DNA of 64,000 bases from Hymenobacter wooponensis (GCF_004745865.1 NZ_SRKZ01000001.1:434001-498000); one strand, 5' to 3'; positions 1 to 8,906 are shown, counted from the stretch's first letter. Notes: generated by a model from the letters alone, not told the origin. Numbers and translations are program-made.

Positions 1-1598
1 GCTGCACCGGCATCATTAGTTTGCCCCAGACGGGTACAGAACAGGCCTAGCTTCGCGCCAATCCACTTTCCTTCGCGGGCGGTGAATACTGGGCCTACAG
101 GGCGGAACTGTTGCCCGTCGAGGCTGTAACTGAACTGGCACTTGGCTTCTGGCTGAACGTTCACGCGCAGATAAATGGGTTGCTTGGCTGGTATCTCTAC
201 CTGCGCTGAGCTGACTTCCGGACTTAGCTTGTCGGCATTCTGGCACGTCGTCTGGCCTAGGAGCAGCTTCCCACCCTGATTGGTTACGGAGAGGTAGGCA
301 TAATCCAGGCCCATCATGATTAGACCAGCTTTTTCACCTTCGAAACGCGGAGTAAAGGTAAACTTTGTAGTTGCGGTGAACTTGTCGGCGGGAAGCTTCT
401 GCAGCAGCAGGTTTGACACTTGCCAGAAGTTCTTGAAGCCCTCTGGCAGCGGCACTGAGTATAACCGCAAAAAGCCCTCATTGCCGTTCAGGAAGGCCCA
501 ACCAACTCCAGGGTTGGCATGCCACTGCCACTGCAGGCCTAGAGTGTTCGTGTTGAACTCGTCGGAAGTGGGGGGCGTGGCAATGGGCTGGGCTTTGCCG
601 GCGGGCTTGCGGTAGGTGAGCACCGGCTGCCCTTTGCCGTCCCCGTCGGGGTCTTCGCCAATGATAGGCCAGTCGTTTTTCCAGGCCATGGGCTGCAGGT
701 GTACCACGCGGCCATAAGCGCCCTGGTCCTGAAAGTGCAGAAACCAATCTTCCTTACCGCCGGGCGTGTCTATCCAGGCGCCTTGGTGAGGGCCGTTCAC
801 GGGCGTTTTGCCCTGATCCATCACAATGCGGTCTTCGTAGGGGCCGAATACGTTTTTGGAGCGCATCACCACCTGCCAGCCGGTGGGTACGCCGCCGCCG
901 GGCGCGAAGATGTAGTAGTAGCCGTGGCGCTTGTAGAACTTAGGTCCTTCAATGGTGGGGTGCTTGTCATGGCCATCAAACACCAGCACTTCATCACCCA
1001 GCAGGCCTAGGCCGTCGGGGCGCATGCGACTCACAGCTAGCACACTCTTGAAACCCGCCCGGGAGCCCGCGAAGCCGTGCACGAGGTAGGCCTTGCCGTC
1101 CTCATCCCAAAGCGGGCAGGGGTCAATCCAGCCCTTGGCCTCCTTAATGCACACGGGCGCCGACCACGGCCCGGCCGGGTTCTTGGCCGTGGTTACGAAA
1201 ATGCCCAGGTCGGGGTCGGGGTAAAAGATGTGGAACAGCTTGTTGTGGTACCGAATGGCAGGTGCCCATACGCCGTTGCCGTGCTGCACCGTAGCATAGC
1301 GCGCTGCCGGAGGCTGCTGGGTAAATACTGCGCCAATCAGCGACCAGTTCACTAAATCCTTGGAATGCAGTATCTGGAGGCCCGGCACCGCATTGAAACT
1401 CGATGAGGTGAGGTAGTAATCGTCGCCCACGCGTACCACATCAGGGTCAGAGTAATCGGCGTAGAGCACTGGGTTCTTGTACATCCCATTGCCCAGATCC
1501 GGCACCCACACTTTGGAAATGGCGGAAGTTTGCGCAGCTACCTTTAGCGGCTGTAGGCCAGTTAGAGCGAGAAGTAACAGCAGTGAAAAACGCATCAT
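1..1598 (-). CDS. GH43 beta-xylosidase / arabinofuranosidase (partial, runs off left edge)
   Basis: The reading frame starts with two consecutive ATGs at 1598 and continues open to base 1, so the C-terminus is missing; about 532 residues are visible. Residues 1-23 form a signal peptide ending AAAQ-like, implying export. A five-bladed GH43 domain spans about 40-330. The expected acidic triad is visible: D51 in SDPDVVR, D159 in WIDPCPLWDEDG and E217 in PTIEGPKFY. From about residue 345 a second domain resembles the beta-sandwich attached to many GH43 xylosidases. Family members remove arabinose or xylose side chains; here side chains of rhamnogalacturonan are the likely target (inference from the pectin neighbours). 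It is the last visible gene of the leftward pectin unit. Exact substrate cannot be told from sequence alone. Confidence 0.9.
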   Translation of the reverse strand, partial: MMRFSLLLLLALTGLQPLKVAAQTSAISKVWVPDLGNGMYKNPVLYADYSDPDVVRVGDDYYLTSSSFNAVPGLQILHSKDLVNWSLIGAVFTQQPPAARYATVQHGNGVWAPAIRYHNKLFHIFYPDPDLGIFVTTAKNPAGPWSAPVCIKEAKGWIDPCPLWDEDGKAYLVHGFAGSRAGFKSVLAVSRMRPDGLGLLGDEVLVFDGHDKHPTIEGPKFYKRHGYYYIFAPGGGVPTGWQVVMRSKNVFGPYEDRIVMDQGKTPVNGPHQGAWIDTPGGKEDWFLHFQDQGAYGRVVHLQPMAWKNDWPIIGEDPDGDGKGQPVLTYRKPAGKAQPIATPPTSDEFNTNTLGLQWQWHANPGVGWAFLNGNEGFLRLYSVPLPEGFKNFWQVSNLLLQKLPADKFTATTKFTFTPRFEGEKAGLIMMGLDYAYLSVTNQGGKLLLGQTTCQNADKLSPEVSSAQVEIPAKQPIYLRVNVQPEAKCQFSYSLDGQQFRPVGPVFTAREGKWIGAKLGLFCTRLGQTNDAGA

Positions 1599-1640
1599 AG
1601 GCAATTGAGCAAGCAACTGTATTAGTGATAGATAGAACTC

Positions 1641-1731
1641 TCATTCCGAACATGTGGCGCATTAAGCCAGAAAAAGGAATATGATGAGTGGCCTAGAGGC
1701 TACCCCAGATTCTTCACTGCTTTCGGAATGA
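1641..1731. repeat. Intergenic foldback element A (REP-like) with GGCCTAG near its centre
   Basis: Perfect 10-bp arms TCATTCCGAA (1641-1650) and TTCGGAATGA (1722-1731) flank a centre that holds GGCCTAG at 1690-1696. The right arm followed by a GCAGTGAAGAATCT-like stretch on the minus strand resembles a dispersed repeat type common in Bacteroidota intergenic DNA. It lies between pectinesterase and GH43, inside the same leftward unit, so it is more likely an mRNA-stability or attenuation element than an operon end. Confidence 0.55.
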
Positions 1732-1761
1732 CAACAGACGTTGGCATTGTGCTGAATGCCG

Positions 1762-2715
1762 CTACTCTTTAGTGGGATTCCAGTTGCGGAACACTTTGTC
1801 GAGGGTGTATTCCTGAGCTTGCTGATCGGTTAGTTGCTTGGACCAGGATACCCGGCGCGGGGGCTGGAAACCTTTGCCGCGGTTCTTATACTCGGCGTAG
1901 GAGGCGGTTTGCTTGTTGCTTTCCTTTTCCCAATGGTCCCACCCTTCCGGGCGAATTTGCTCGCCTAGCTCGCACTGCATGAACACGGTTTTGGCATATG
2001 GCCGCCAGGGGCGGCCTAGCACGAAGCTACCCGCGGGCGCATCACCCGTGATTTTGCAGTTGCGGAACACGTAACCATAGCGCGTGCTATCGGGCGTGGA
2101 GGCCGCCGTAACGTAGCCCCCACCCTTTTTGCAGAAGATGGTGCAGCCCTCAAACCACGCCGTGCTTGAGCCAAAGATAAAATCAACAGTACCCTCAATG
2201 TAGCAGTCTTGGTAGTACTGGCGGCTACCGTAGCCGTAGGTATAGAGCGTGTCCTGAAAGCCTAGGAAGCGGCAGTTTTTGAAACGGGCTTTGTCGCCGG
2301 CCACCCACACTGCCACGGCCTGGCCTACCGGGCCTGAGGAGTTCTGGAAGGTGATATTCTCAGCTGAAAAATCGGAGCCGTAGATGTAGATGCTGGAGGA
2401 GCCAGAGGTGCCTTTGTCTTCCCCAAAGATGTTCTTCTTCTGGTTGTAGTCGTCGTAGGTGAGGATGGTATTCTTGAGGTCCTCCCCTATCAGCTTCACT
2501 AAGTTCTTGGAGCCGGCCAGAATCAGCTTCTCCTTATAGGTGCCTCTCTTGATGAAAATGGTGGTGACTTTCTTGCGAAAATCGGGCACCGCATTGAAAG
2601 CTTCCTGCACGGTTTTATAGTTGCCGCTGCCATCTTGGGCCACTACAAAATCGTAGGCCACTGCCCGGCCAATTAGCAGCCAGCTTAGGCATAGGAACGC
2701 AATCAGTTGTTTCAT
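1762..2715 (-). CDS. Pectinesterase (carbohydrate esterase family 8)
   Basis: Removes methyl esters from polygalacturonan, exposing it to lyases and hydrolases. The 317-residue product starts at ATG 2715, where a clean signal peptide (MKQLIAFLCLSWLLIG, cleavage near residue 20) begins; an in-frame upstream ATG at 2775 would add 20 residues, bury the signal and overlap the previous gene. Family motifs appear in order: GQAVAV (131-136), GFQDTLY with the acid D155, GTVDFIFG with the nucleophile D178, and LGRPW with the substrate-binding Arg near 235. Length matches bacterial CE8 enzymes with no extra domain. It follows the acetylesterase with a 40-bp gap and is followed by GH43, consistent with one transcript. 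A secreted or periplasmic location is inferred. Confidence 0.95.
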   Translation of the reverse strand: MKQLIAFLCLSWLLIGRAVAYDFVVAQDGSGNYKTVQEAFNAVPDFRKKVTTIFIKRGTYKEKLILAGSKNLVKLIGEDLKNTILTYDDYNQKKNIFGEDKGTSGSSSIYIYGSDFSAENITFQNSSGPVGQAVAVWVAGDKARFKNCRFLGFQDTLYTYGYGSRQYYQDCYIEGTVDFIFGSSTAWFEGCTIFCKKGGGYVTAASTPDSTRYGYVFRNCKITGDAPAGSFVLGRPWRPYAKTVFMQCELGEQIRPEGWDHWEKESNKQTASYAEYKNRGKGFQPPRRVSWSKQLTDQQAQEYTLDKVFRNWNPTKE

Positions 2716-2755
2716 GCTCTTGAGTGGGATGAATAGAACGGAGGTTGCAACTGGC

Positions 2756-3553
2756 CTAGCGAGCCTGCGGATCAACGGTGGTCTTGACCTCGCGCTTTAC
2801 AACGCGGTCTGCCAACTCCAGCTTCAGGCTGCAGATGTCAGCCAGCACGAGCTGCGCCATTTTGCGGGCACCCAGCTCATTGAAATGGGTGTTGTCATCG
2901 CGGCCATCGGGGTAATTGGGGTGCTCGCCGGGGGCCAGCTGGTTGAACAGCAACCGCGAATTCTCCACGCCAAACTGCTGCAGCACGGCCTGGCTTTCGG
3001 CATCAAGATCGATCAGTGGGACTTGCTGTTGCTTTGCTACCTCGCGCACGATGCCGGAATACACGGTGTGGGTGCCTTCTACCTTACCAGCCGCGTCGAA
3101 TTTGCGGCGGGCCACGGGCGTAATCAGTACTGGCGTAGCCTTCTTGGCGCGCGTTTCGGTTATAAACCGCACCAGGTTAGCCCGGAAATCGGCTTCAGGA
3201 GTGTAGCTCAGTTTGGTGGGCACTTCATCATTATGCCCAAACTGAATGAACACATAGTCGCCGGGGCGGAGGGCTGCCGCTACGGGTTGCCAGCGGTTTT
3301 CGGTTAGGAACGTTTTGGTGCTGCGTCCGTTCTGGGCGCGGTTATCCACCGTCACCGTCTCGTCGAAGAAGTACTTAAATGGCGTGCCCCACCCTGTTTC
3401 CGGAAAGGCCTTTTCCTGTTTATCCGCCATGGTAGAATCACCTACCAAATACACTTTTATGGAAGTGGGCTGACTAATGGTAAATGCCATCAGAGCCATT
3501 ATGGCCACTAGGCCTAGCCCCCAAATTTTCTTCGACAAGAAGCGAACAGCCAT
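2756..3553 (-). CDS. Rhamnogalacturonan acetylesterase, SGNH/GDSL family
   Basis: Deacetylates rhamnogalacturonan. The product from ATG 3553 has 265 residues; an upstream in-frame ATG at 3607 would put 18 extra residues before the signal-anchor-like stretch. SGNH blocks are visible: block I GDSTM with catalytic S40, block II N75-G in AQNGRS, block III GHND (106-109), and block V D220-x-x-H223 in DNTHFNELGA. A hydrophobic N-terminus (about 10-27) suggests export or membrane tethering. It is closely related in layout to the esterase domain fused to GH28 at 9291-11627, so this locus carries two such esterases. It lies 132 bp downstream of kduI in the leftward unit. Confidence 0.92.
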   Translation of the reverse strand: MAVRFLSKKIWGLGLVAIMALMAFTISQPTSIKVYLVGDSTMADKQEKAFPETGWGTPFKYFFDETVTVDNRAQNGRSTKTFLTENRWQPVAAALRPGDYVFIQFGHNDEVPTKLSYTPEADFRANLVRFITETRAKKATPVLITPVARRKFDAAGKVEGTHTVYSGIVREVAKQQQVPLIDLDAESQAVLQQFGVENSRLLFNQLAPGEHPNYPDGRDDNTHFNELGARKMAQLVLADICSLKLELADRVVKREVKTTVDPQAR

Positions 3554-3685
3554 AGCGTACGTAGCAATACAGATGTGAGGAATGCGAGCGGCAGAACGCC
3601 CTATCAAGTTGGACGAGACAGCCCGAGCTAGCGGAATAAATAACGGCCGACTGCCATTTGAAAAGCAGCCGGCCGTTACAGAAGA

Positions 3686-4516
3686 TTAGCTTAGGTCGTG
3701 GATGCTCACGGCGTCCATGTCGGTGTATTCCAGGTTTTCGCCGGCCATACCCCAGATGAAGGTGTAGTTGCTGGTGCCGCAGCCCGTATGGATAGACCAA
3801 GGTGGCGAGAGGATAGCCTGCTCATTGCTCACCCACAGTGGCCGGGTTTCCTGGGGCTCACCCATCATGTGCAGCACGCGCTGATTTTCGGGCAGGTTGA
3901 AGTACAGGTAGGCCTCCATGCGACGGTCATGCACGTGCGAGGGCATGGTATTCCATACGCTGCCGGGCTTTAGCTTGGTCAGGCCCATTACCAGCTGGCA
4001 GCTCTGAATGCCCTGCAGGTAAATGTACTTGTAGATGGTGCGCTCATTGGCCGTTTCCATGGCGCCCATTTCTACGGGCGTCGATTCGGCTTGCGTCATG
4101 CGTGTAGTAGGGTACACGGCGTGGGCAGGGGCCGAAAGCAGGTAAAACTTGGCGGGCCGCACCGCATCGGCGCTAGCAAATATTACTTCCTGCGCGCCTT
4201 TGCCCACGTAAAGGCAATCCTGCTCGCCCAACTCAAACACCTGACCATCCACGGTAACGGTGCCAGCCTGGCCGATATTGAGAATACCTAGCTCCCGGCG
4301 CTCCAGAAAGAACTGAGCCTTTAGGTTCTCGGGGCAAGGCAAGGGCAGCGCCGACGTAGTAGGCGTAGCGCCGCCTACAATCATCCGGTCGTAGTGCGTA
4401 TACACAAGCTCCACGCTGCCCGCTACAAACAGGCTTTCAATCAGGAAATTATTGCGTAGCTCCTTGGTGTTCAGGCCGGCCGTTTCGCGCGGGCTGATGG
4501 CATATCGTTGGGTCAT
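3686..4516 (-). CDS. kduI: 5-dehydro-4-deoxy-D-glucuronate isomerase
   Basis: Converts 4-deoxy-L-threo-5-hexosulose uronate, the product of unsaturated galacturonide cleavage, to 3-deoxy-D-glycero-2,5-hexodiulosonate. The 276-residue cupin protein has the metal ligands expected for KduI: H194 and H196 in MPSHVHDRRMEAYLYF, E201, and H243 in WSIHTGCGT. These are offset by two from the E. coli ligands. No signal peptide, so cytoplasmic. It follows kduD in the same direction with a 152-bp spacer filled by a foldback repeat, and feeds its product to KduD. Confidence 0.97.
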   Translation of the reverse strand: MTQRYAISPRETAGLNTKELRNNFLIESLFVAGSVELVYTHYDRMIVGGATPTTSALPLPCPENLKAQFFLERRELGILNIGQAGTVTVDGQVFELGEQDCLYVGKGAQEVIFASADAVRPAKFYLLSAPAHAVYPTTRMTQAESTPVEMGAMETANERTIYKYIYLQGIQSCQLVMGLTKLKPGSVWNTMPSHVHDRRMEAYLYFNLPENQRVLHMMGEPQETRPLWVSNEQAILSPPWSIHTGCGTSNYTFIWGMAGENLEYTDMDAVSIHDLS

Positions 4517-4520
4517 GGGA

Positions 4521-4668
4521 AATGGTGATTAAGTGATTGAGTGAATGGTGAGTCAGTGAAGTAGCAAGTCAGTGAATTTGATGGGTTAGTGGCCTAGCTA
4601 GCGCCACGGGCACTATATGCGTAAGCCGAACATCAAACTCACTCAATCACCATTTCACTACTTCACCG
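4521..4668. repeat. Intergenic foldback element B with GGCCTAG at its centre
   Basis: The spacer between kduD and kduI is a long imperfect inverted repeat. A perfect 12-bp pair, GTGATTGAGTGA (4533-4544) with TCACTCAATCAC (4639-4650), has its midpoint at 4591.5; GGCCTAG occupies 4591-4597. The arms are rich in short GTGA/GAGTGA iterations. The right arm shares TCACCATTTCACTACTT with the element at 55835-55940, so the two belong to one dispersed family. A position inside an operon suggests a role in RNA folding or processing. Confidence 0.6.
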
Positions 4669-5439
4669 TCAGCGTCCCATCCAGCCCCCGTCGACGGTCA
4701 GGATGGTGCCGTGTACATAGTCGGCGGCAGAGGAAGCCAGGAACACGGTGGGGCCTTTGAAGTCTTCGGGCGTACCCCAGCGGCCGGCCGGAATGCGGCC
4801 CAGGATGCTGGCGGAGCGGTCGGGGTCGTTGCGCAGGGCCTCGGTGTTGTCGGTAGCAATGTAGCCGGGCGCAATAGCATTCACGTTCACGCCACGGCCA
4901 GCCCACTCGTTGGCCAATGCTTTCACTACGCTGCCAATGGCGCCTTTGCTGGCCGCATAGCCCGGCACGTTGATGCCGCCCTGGAACGTGAGCAAAGAAG
5001 CTGTGAAGATGATTTTGCCGGAGCCCTGCTGGAGCATCTGCCCGCCAATAGCGCGGGCAATGCGGAAGGGAGCATCCAGATTAATGGCTAACACCTCATC
5101 CCACAGGTCGTCGCCGTGTTCAGCGGCAGGAGCACGTTTGATGGTGCCGGCGTTGTTGATCAGGATGTCGATGCGAGGAAAATCCTGCTGCACCTGGCCT
5201 AGAAAGGCGTCAACGGCGGGGCGCTGACTGAAATCGGCCTGGTAGGCGTAGAACTGACGGCCCAGGGCGCGTACCTGCTGCTCGGTTTCAGAGCCGCTGA
5301 GGGCCAGTGTAGCGGAAACCCCAATGATATCAGCACCGGCTTCCGCGAGGCCCAACGCCATAGCTTGCCCAATGCCACGGTTGCAGCCCGTTACCAGAGC
5401 TATTTTTCCTGTCAGATCGAACCCTGAACTATTTGCCAT
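4669..5439 (-). CDS. kduD: 2-dehydro-3-deoxy-D-gluconate 5-dehydrogenase (SDR)
   Basis: NAD(P)-dependent short-chain dehydrogenase that reduces 3-deoxy-D-glycero-2,5-hexodiulosonate to 2-keto-3-deoxygluconate, the last step before the KDG pathway. The 256-residue protein has the classical SDR features: TGCNRGIG (17-24) for cofactor binding, NNAG (95-98), catalytic S148 and YAASK with Y161 and K165. Length and adjacency to kduI fix the assignment over other SDRs. It is the first gene of the leftward unit; a candidate LacI-family operator lies 129 bp upstream of its ATG at 5568-5594. KDG kinase and aldolase genes are not in the window. Confidence 0.95.
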   Translation of the reverse strand: MANSSGFDLTGKIALVTGCNRGIGQAMALGLAEAGADIIGVSATLALSGSETEQQVRALGRQFYAYQADFSQRPAVDAFLGQVQQDFPRIDILINNAGTIKRAPAAEHGDDLWDEVLAINLDAPFRIARAIGGQMLQQGSGKIIFTASLLTFQGGINVPGYAASKGAIGSVVKALANEWAGRGVNVNAIAPGYIATDNTEALRNDPDRSASILGRIPAGRWGTPEDFKGPTVFLASSAADYVHGTILTVDGGWMGR

Positions 5440-5752
5440 ACAAGAGAGAGGTGTTTGTAAACTTTTCGGAGAAGACCAGTGTACGTTTAGAACGCGACTT
5501 TGCTTCTAGGCCTGTTAAGGTTAAAGGAAGTGACTGCCGAATGGAAGTCACGCCCCTATTTTATTCCTGCAATCGTTATCGGGAACGTTGCCAGTCCCTT
5601 CTTTGGGTTGCACCTCGTGAGTATTTGAGCCAAAAGTGCCCGGGTCTTTCTATTTTGAGGCCCCGTTCAGTGTACTTGCTGCTTTTGCAGTTCTTGGATT
5701 TACCTAAGTAGCCGCTCCCCTCCTTCCTTCCCCACCTTACCCCGTCTCCATC
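5440..5752. other. Divergent regulatory region kduD / lacI-type regulator
   Basis: This 313-bp gap separates two divergent genes. It holds the 27-bp operator candidate at 5568-5594 and a short inverted repeat GTGACT (5530-5535) / AGTCAC (5546-5551). One CTAGGCC copy lies near 5507. No convincing open reading frame; the short ones here lack family resemblance. Confidence 0.6.
5568..5594. promoter_or_regulatory. Candidate LacI-family operator, copy 1
   Basis: A 27-bp sequence centred on CGTTATCGGGAACGTT, an imperfect palindrome with CGTT/AACG half-sites around a central CG, as is typical for LacI-type operators. The same 27 bases recur without mismatch at 16456-16482 upstream of the pectin SusC gene, in the same orientation relative to the leftward genes. 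It lies 129 bp upstream of kduD and about 160 bp upstream of the LacI-type gene at 5753, so it may control both. Confidence 0.72.
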
Positions 5753-6823
5753 GTGGAAACTTTCACCATCAAAGACATTGCCCGCGAACTAAACCTTTCT
5801 ACTTCCACGGTATCGCGCGCATTGCGGGGCAGCTATGAAATCAACCCCGAAACCAAGCGGCTAGTAATGGAGTGCGCTGAGCGCCTCAACTACCGGCCCA
5901 ATCCTATTGCGCTGAGCCTAAAAGGCAGTGCTAGCCGCGCTATTGGGGTTATCGTTCCGCAGATTGCCAATTACTTCTTTTCGCAAGCCATTAACGGTAT
6001 TGAGGCCATTGCCTACAACCGGGGATACCACGTTATCATCTTCCAAAGCCAAGAGTCGTACGAGCGCGAAATGGCTAACGTGCAGCAGTCTATGTCGCGG
6101 AAGGTAGATGGGCTGCTGATTTCGCTTTCCAGCGAAACTTCCGACGTGGCCCACCTGCAAGATGTGCAAGATAAAGGCGTGCCCATCGTGCTCTTCGACC
6201 GGGTATCATCGCAACTGAACGTGACCAAAGTAGTAGCCGATAACTTTGGGGGCGCGTTTGCGGCCACTGAACACCTGATTCAATCGGGCCGCCGCCGCAT
6301 TGCGCACCTCACTATTCAGCCCTGGCTGAGCATTACGCAGGAGCGCCTGGCTGGCTACCGTGCCGCCCTGGAGAAGTACGGCCTGGAGTTCGATGAGAAC
6401 CTGATTCGCTACGGTACGTTTGGCCCCGATGAAGTAGGCCCCATGGTACAGGAGCTGATGCACCTGGAGTCGCCGCCCGATGCGTTCTTCACGGCCTCAG
6501 ACCGGCTTGCCGTTGGCTGCCTCACGGCCCTGCGCCAGCAGCAGCTTACCATCCCCGACGACGTATCCATCATCGGGTTCACCAACCTGAACGTGGCCGA
6601 TCTGATGGCTCCTTCCCTGAGCACCGTGGTGCAGCCGGCCCAGGAAATTGGCCAGGTAGCCGCCGAGCGCCTCATCGACCAGATTGAGCGCAAGCACCGA
6701 GCGCTGCCCATTGAAACCGTTAAGATTCCGACGGAGCTCATTGCCCGGGATTCTACACGCTTGGCCTCAGGTTCCACGGGCCTCAGCGGCACCTATGCTA
6801 CGAAAAAGCCTGCGTCGGTATAA
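5753..6823 (+). CDS. LacI-family transcriptional regulator of the pectin locus
   Basis: Start is GTG at 5753: it places the HTH (FTIKDIARELNLSTSTVSRAL) at residues 4-24, exactly where LacI proteins have it, and no nearby ATG does. The 356-residue product has the N-terminal HTH with hinge (to about 60) and a periplasmic-binding-like effector domain (about 62-340: GVIVPQIANYFFSQAINGIE, later PPDAFFTASDRLAVG). It is divergent from kduD and convergent with the GH105 gene, i.e. embedded in the pectin locus. The duplicated palindrome upstream of kduD and SusC is its likely target. The inducer is unknown; a KDG-like sugar acid or galacturonide is an inference from context. Confidence 0.93.
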   Translation: METFTIKDIARELNLSTSTVSRALRGSYEINPETKRLVMECAERLNYRPNPIALSLKGSASRAIGVIVPQIANYFFSQAINGIEAIAYNRGYHVIIFQSQESYEREMANVQQSMSRKVDGLLISLSSETSDVAHLQDVQDKGVPIVLFDRVSSQLNVTKVVADNFGGAFAATEHLIQSGRRRIAHLTIQPWLSITQERLAGYRAALEKYGLEFDENLIRYGTFGPDEVGPMVQELMHLESPPDAFFTASDRLAVGCLTALRQQQLTIPDDVSIIGFTNLNVADLMAPSLSTVVQPAQEIGQVAAERLIDQIERKHRALPIETVKIPTELIARDSTRLASGSTGLSGTYATKKPASV

Positions 6824-6839
6824 GCTGCTAGTTATTAGC

Positions 6840-6883
6840 AAAAGCAAAACGGTCAGCCCACTTGGGCTGACCGTTTTGCTTTT
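6840..6883. terminator. Bidirectional intrinsic terminator
   Basis: Perfect hairpin of about 20 bp: the left arm includes AAAACGGTCAGCCCA, the right arm TGGGCTGACCGTTTT. It is flanked by A-rich sequence on the left and T-rich on the right, so it works on both strands. It lies between the convergent LacI-type and GH105 genes. Confidence 0.93.
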
Positions 6884-6918
6884 GGGTTTTCACATAAGCC
6901 GCCCGCGCGGCTGTACAA

Positions 6919-8853
6919 CTACTTGCGGCCGGACTGTTGCAGCAGCCAGGTAGCGAGGTCCTTCCCTGCCAGGAAGTTTTCGTACTCGGCCGGGATTTTC
7001 CGACCATCGGTGTACTCGTTGTACAGCCACGGGTCACCCACCGCGAAAACGGTGCCTTTGCCCACTTTGGCGGTAGCCATAATCACGTTGCCGCCCTGGC
7101 TAATGAGCGGCGTGGCGGGCGCTTTTACTTCGATGGGCGCCAGCTCCTTAATGTAGGCCTTGCGGGCATGCTTGAACACGGCATTGCCGGCGGGTAGCGC
7201 CACTTGGCCCTGCTCAAACTGGCTGCCTTTCACCATGTTCAGGTTCACGTCGCGGAACTTCATCCCGAAAGCCTGGGCCAGCGTGTTGAAACGCGGAATT
7301 TCGGCGTTACTGGTGTCGTTAGCCATGAGCACCAGCGTGCCGCCGGCTTTCACCCAGGCGGTGAGGGCTTGCACGTCGGCGGGCTTCACGAAGTTGGGGT
7401 TGGCCGTTTCCTTCTTAGTGTCGGGGTCAACGATAATGTACACGTCAACTCCCTTGAGTGAGGCGGCCGTGGGTGCCGTGGGGATGGATACCGTGTTGGC
7501 CCCCAGCTCCCGGAATTGGTTGCCCCAGAGGTAGAACCCGCCGTGCGAGCGGTCTTCCCAGGTGTAGTGGAAGGGCTCGGGCTGGCCCGTGATGTTGCTC
7601 TTGCGGCTCTCATGGTTGAAGTAGGTATCCACGCCAACTGTTTTGCCCTTGCCTAGGCCACTCTCGGCGGCAATTTCCATCTCCACGCTGGCCAGAATGA
7701 AGGGGCCTACGCCTTTCAGGTCGTTCTTGCGCAGCGGCTCCGAGAGGTAGTACTCAAAGCTACCGTCGCGGTAGGGGTTGCCGCCTAGGCCACCTACACT
7801 CACCGTGCCGTTGAAAGCCAGCGCGTCGCCCGACTCCGTTGCCACGAATTGCTTCAGCAGGCCATCGTACCCTTTCTTGGCTGCTTGCGCATACTTCTGC
7901 TCGAGGTAGCCCATGCGCACGCCCTTCTGCAGGAAGTATACAAACATGCTGCTGCCCGAAGCCTCCGCATAGTTGCCCTTGCGCGAAGCTTGGTCTACTA
8001 CCAACGACCACGTGCCGGTTTTGGCATCTTGGTACTTGGTGAGCACCGGAGCGAGGCGTTGCACGTCCTTAATGAGCTGGGCGCGCTGCGGATGATCTTT
8101 GGGGAAGTAATCCAGCACATCTACCAAAGCCATGGCGTACCACCCCATGCCCCGGTCCCAGAAGTTCGGCGACTGGCCCGTGGTTTTGTTGGCCCACTTC
8201 TGCTCCTTGCTCTCATCGTAGCCGTGGTACAGGAGGCCAGTCTTGGGGTCCACGAGGTTCTTCTCGATGAGAGCAAACTGCTTAGCCACATCATCGAAGC
8301 CTGCGGGCTGCTGGAATACTTTGCTGTACTCGGCATAGAAGGGCTCAGCCATGTAGAGGCCATCGAGCCACATCTGGTTGGGGTAAACCTTCTTGTGCCA
8401 GAAGCCCCCGGCTTTCGTGCGAGGCTGCCCCTCTAGCTGCTTGCGCAATAGCTGCGCGGCCTTCTGGTATCTCTCCGGGTTCGGCACCGACATTTGGCTG
8501 AGCAGCAGCAAGGCATGACCAGTAGTCAGGTTGTCGAGGTTGTAGTCTTCCAGCTTGTAGGTCCGGATGGAGCCATCGGGCTGCACAAACTGGTCGAGGT
8601 CTTTCTGGATGTAGGTAAAATAACGGGCATCACCGGTCCGCTGCCACACGCGCTCCAGCGCTTTCAGCATCAGGCCTTGCTCATAATCCCAGCGGGCAGT
8701 TTTGCGGTTACCGATGACAATAGAATCAGGATGCCACTTGATGAAGGCATCCGTCATGCGCTGCGACATAGGCCTAGCAGCCGGCGCAGTTTGTGCCTGC
8801 GCGGCCAAGCCCGAAATCAACAGCCCAGAAAGGAAGAAACGACGAAGAGACAT
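6919..8853 (-). CDS. GH88/GH105 unsaturated galacturonyl/rhamnogalacturonyl hydrolase with C-terminal DUF4350-like domain
   Basis: Cleaves the unsaturated uronic acid from the non-reducing end of pectin-lyase products, supplying the substrate for KduI. The 644-residue protein has a signal peptide (residues 1-20, ending AAQAQ). An (alpha/alpha)6-barrel domain spans about 30-400, with D56 in RWDYEQG and D164 in QMWLDGLYM at positions expected for the catalytic Asp pair of the family, and DRGMGWYAMAL later. From about 410 to 640 a second domain (VDTYFNHE, then VDVYIIVDP and AWVKAGGTLVLMANDT) resembles DUF4350/glutamine-amidotransferase-like folds. Typical GH105 enzymes are about 380 residues, so this is a two-domain form. 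It is the last gene of the SusC-led unit. Confidence 0.92.
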   Translation of the reverse strand: MSLRRFFLSGLLISGLAAQAQTAPAARPMSQRMTDAFIKWHPDSIVIGNRKTARWDYEQGLMLKALERVWQRTGDARYFTYIQKDLDQFVQPDGSIRTYKLEDYNLDNLTTGHALLLLSQMSVPNPERYQKAAQLLRKQLEGQPRTKAGGFWHKKVYPNQMWLDGLYMAEPFYAEYSKVFQQPAGFDDVAKQFALIEKNLVDPKTGLLYHGYDESKEQKWANKTTGQSPNFWDRGMGWYAMALVDVLDYFPKDHPQRAQLIKDVQRLAPVLTKYQDAKTGTWSLVVDQASRKGNYAEASGSSMFVYFLQKGVRMGYLEQKYAQAAKKGYDGLLKQFVATESGDALAFNGTVSVGGLGGNPYRDGSFEYYLSEPLRKNDLKGVGPFILASVEMEIAAESGLGKGKTVGVDTYFNHESRKSNITGQPEPFHYTWEDRSHGGFYLWGNQFRELGANTVSIPTAPTAASLKGVDVYIIVDPDTKKETANPNFVKPADVQALTAWVKAGGTLVLMANDTSNAEIPRFNTLAQAFGMKFRDVNLNMVKGSQFEQGQVALPAGNAVFKHARKAYIKELAPIEVKAPATPLISQGGNVIMATAKVGKGTVFAVGDPWLYNEYTDGRKIPAEYENFLAGKDLATWLLQQSGRK

Positions 8854-8886
8854 GGAAGAATTAAGCTAGTACTAGAAATCTAGTTC

Positions 8887-8906
8887 CCCTCCTCAGTTGA
8901 GGAGGG
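8887..8906. repeat. Short perfect hairpin upstream of GH105
   Basis: CCCTCCTCA (8887-8895) and TGAGGAGGG (8898-8906) form a perfect 9-bp stem with a 2-nt loop, 34 bp upstream of the GH105 start and inside the leftward unit. GGCCTAG follows near 8925. It looks like a fragment of a dispersed intergenic repeat; there is no U-tract on the minus strand to make it a clear terminator. Confidence 0.5.

Noticed and set aside
5433..5711. 92-codon frame between kduD and the LacI-type gene
   Set aside because: It covers the operator and lacks any recognisable domain; a shadow of regulatory DNA.
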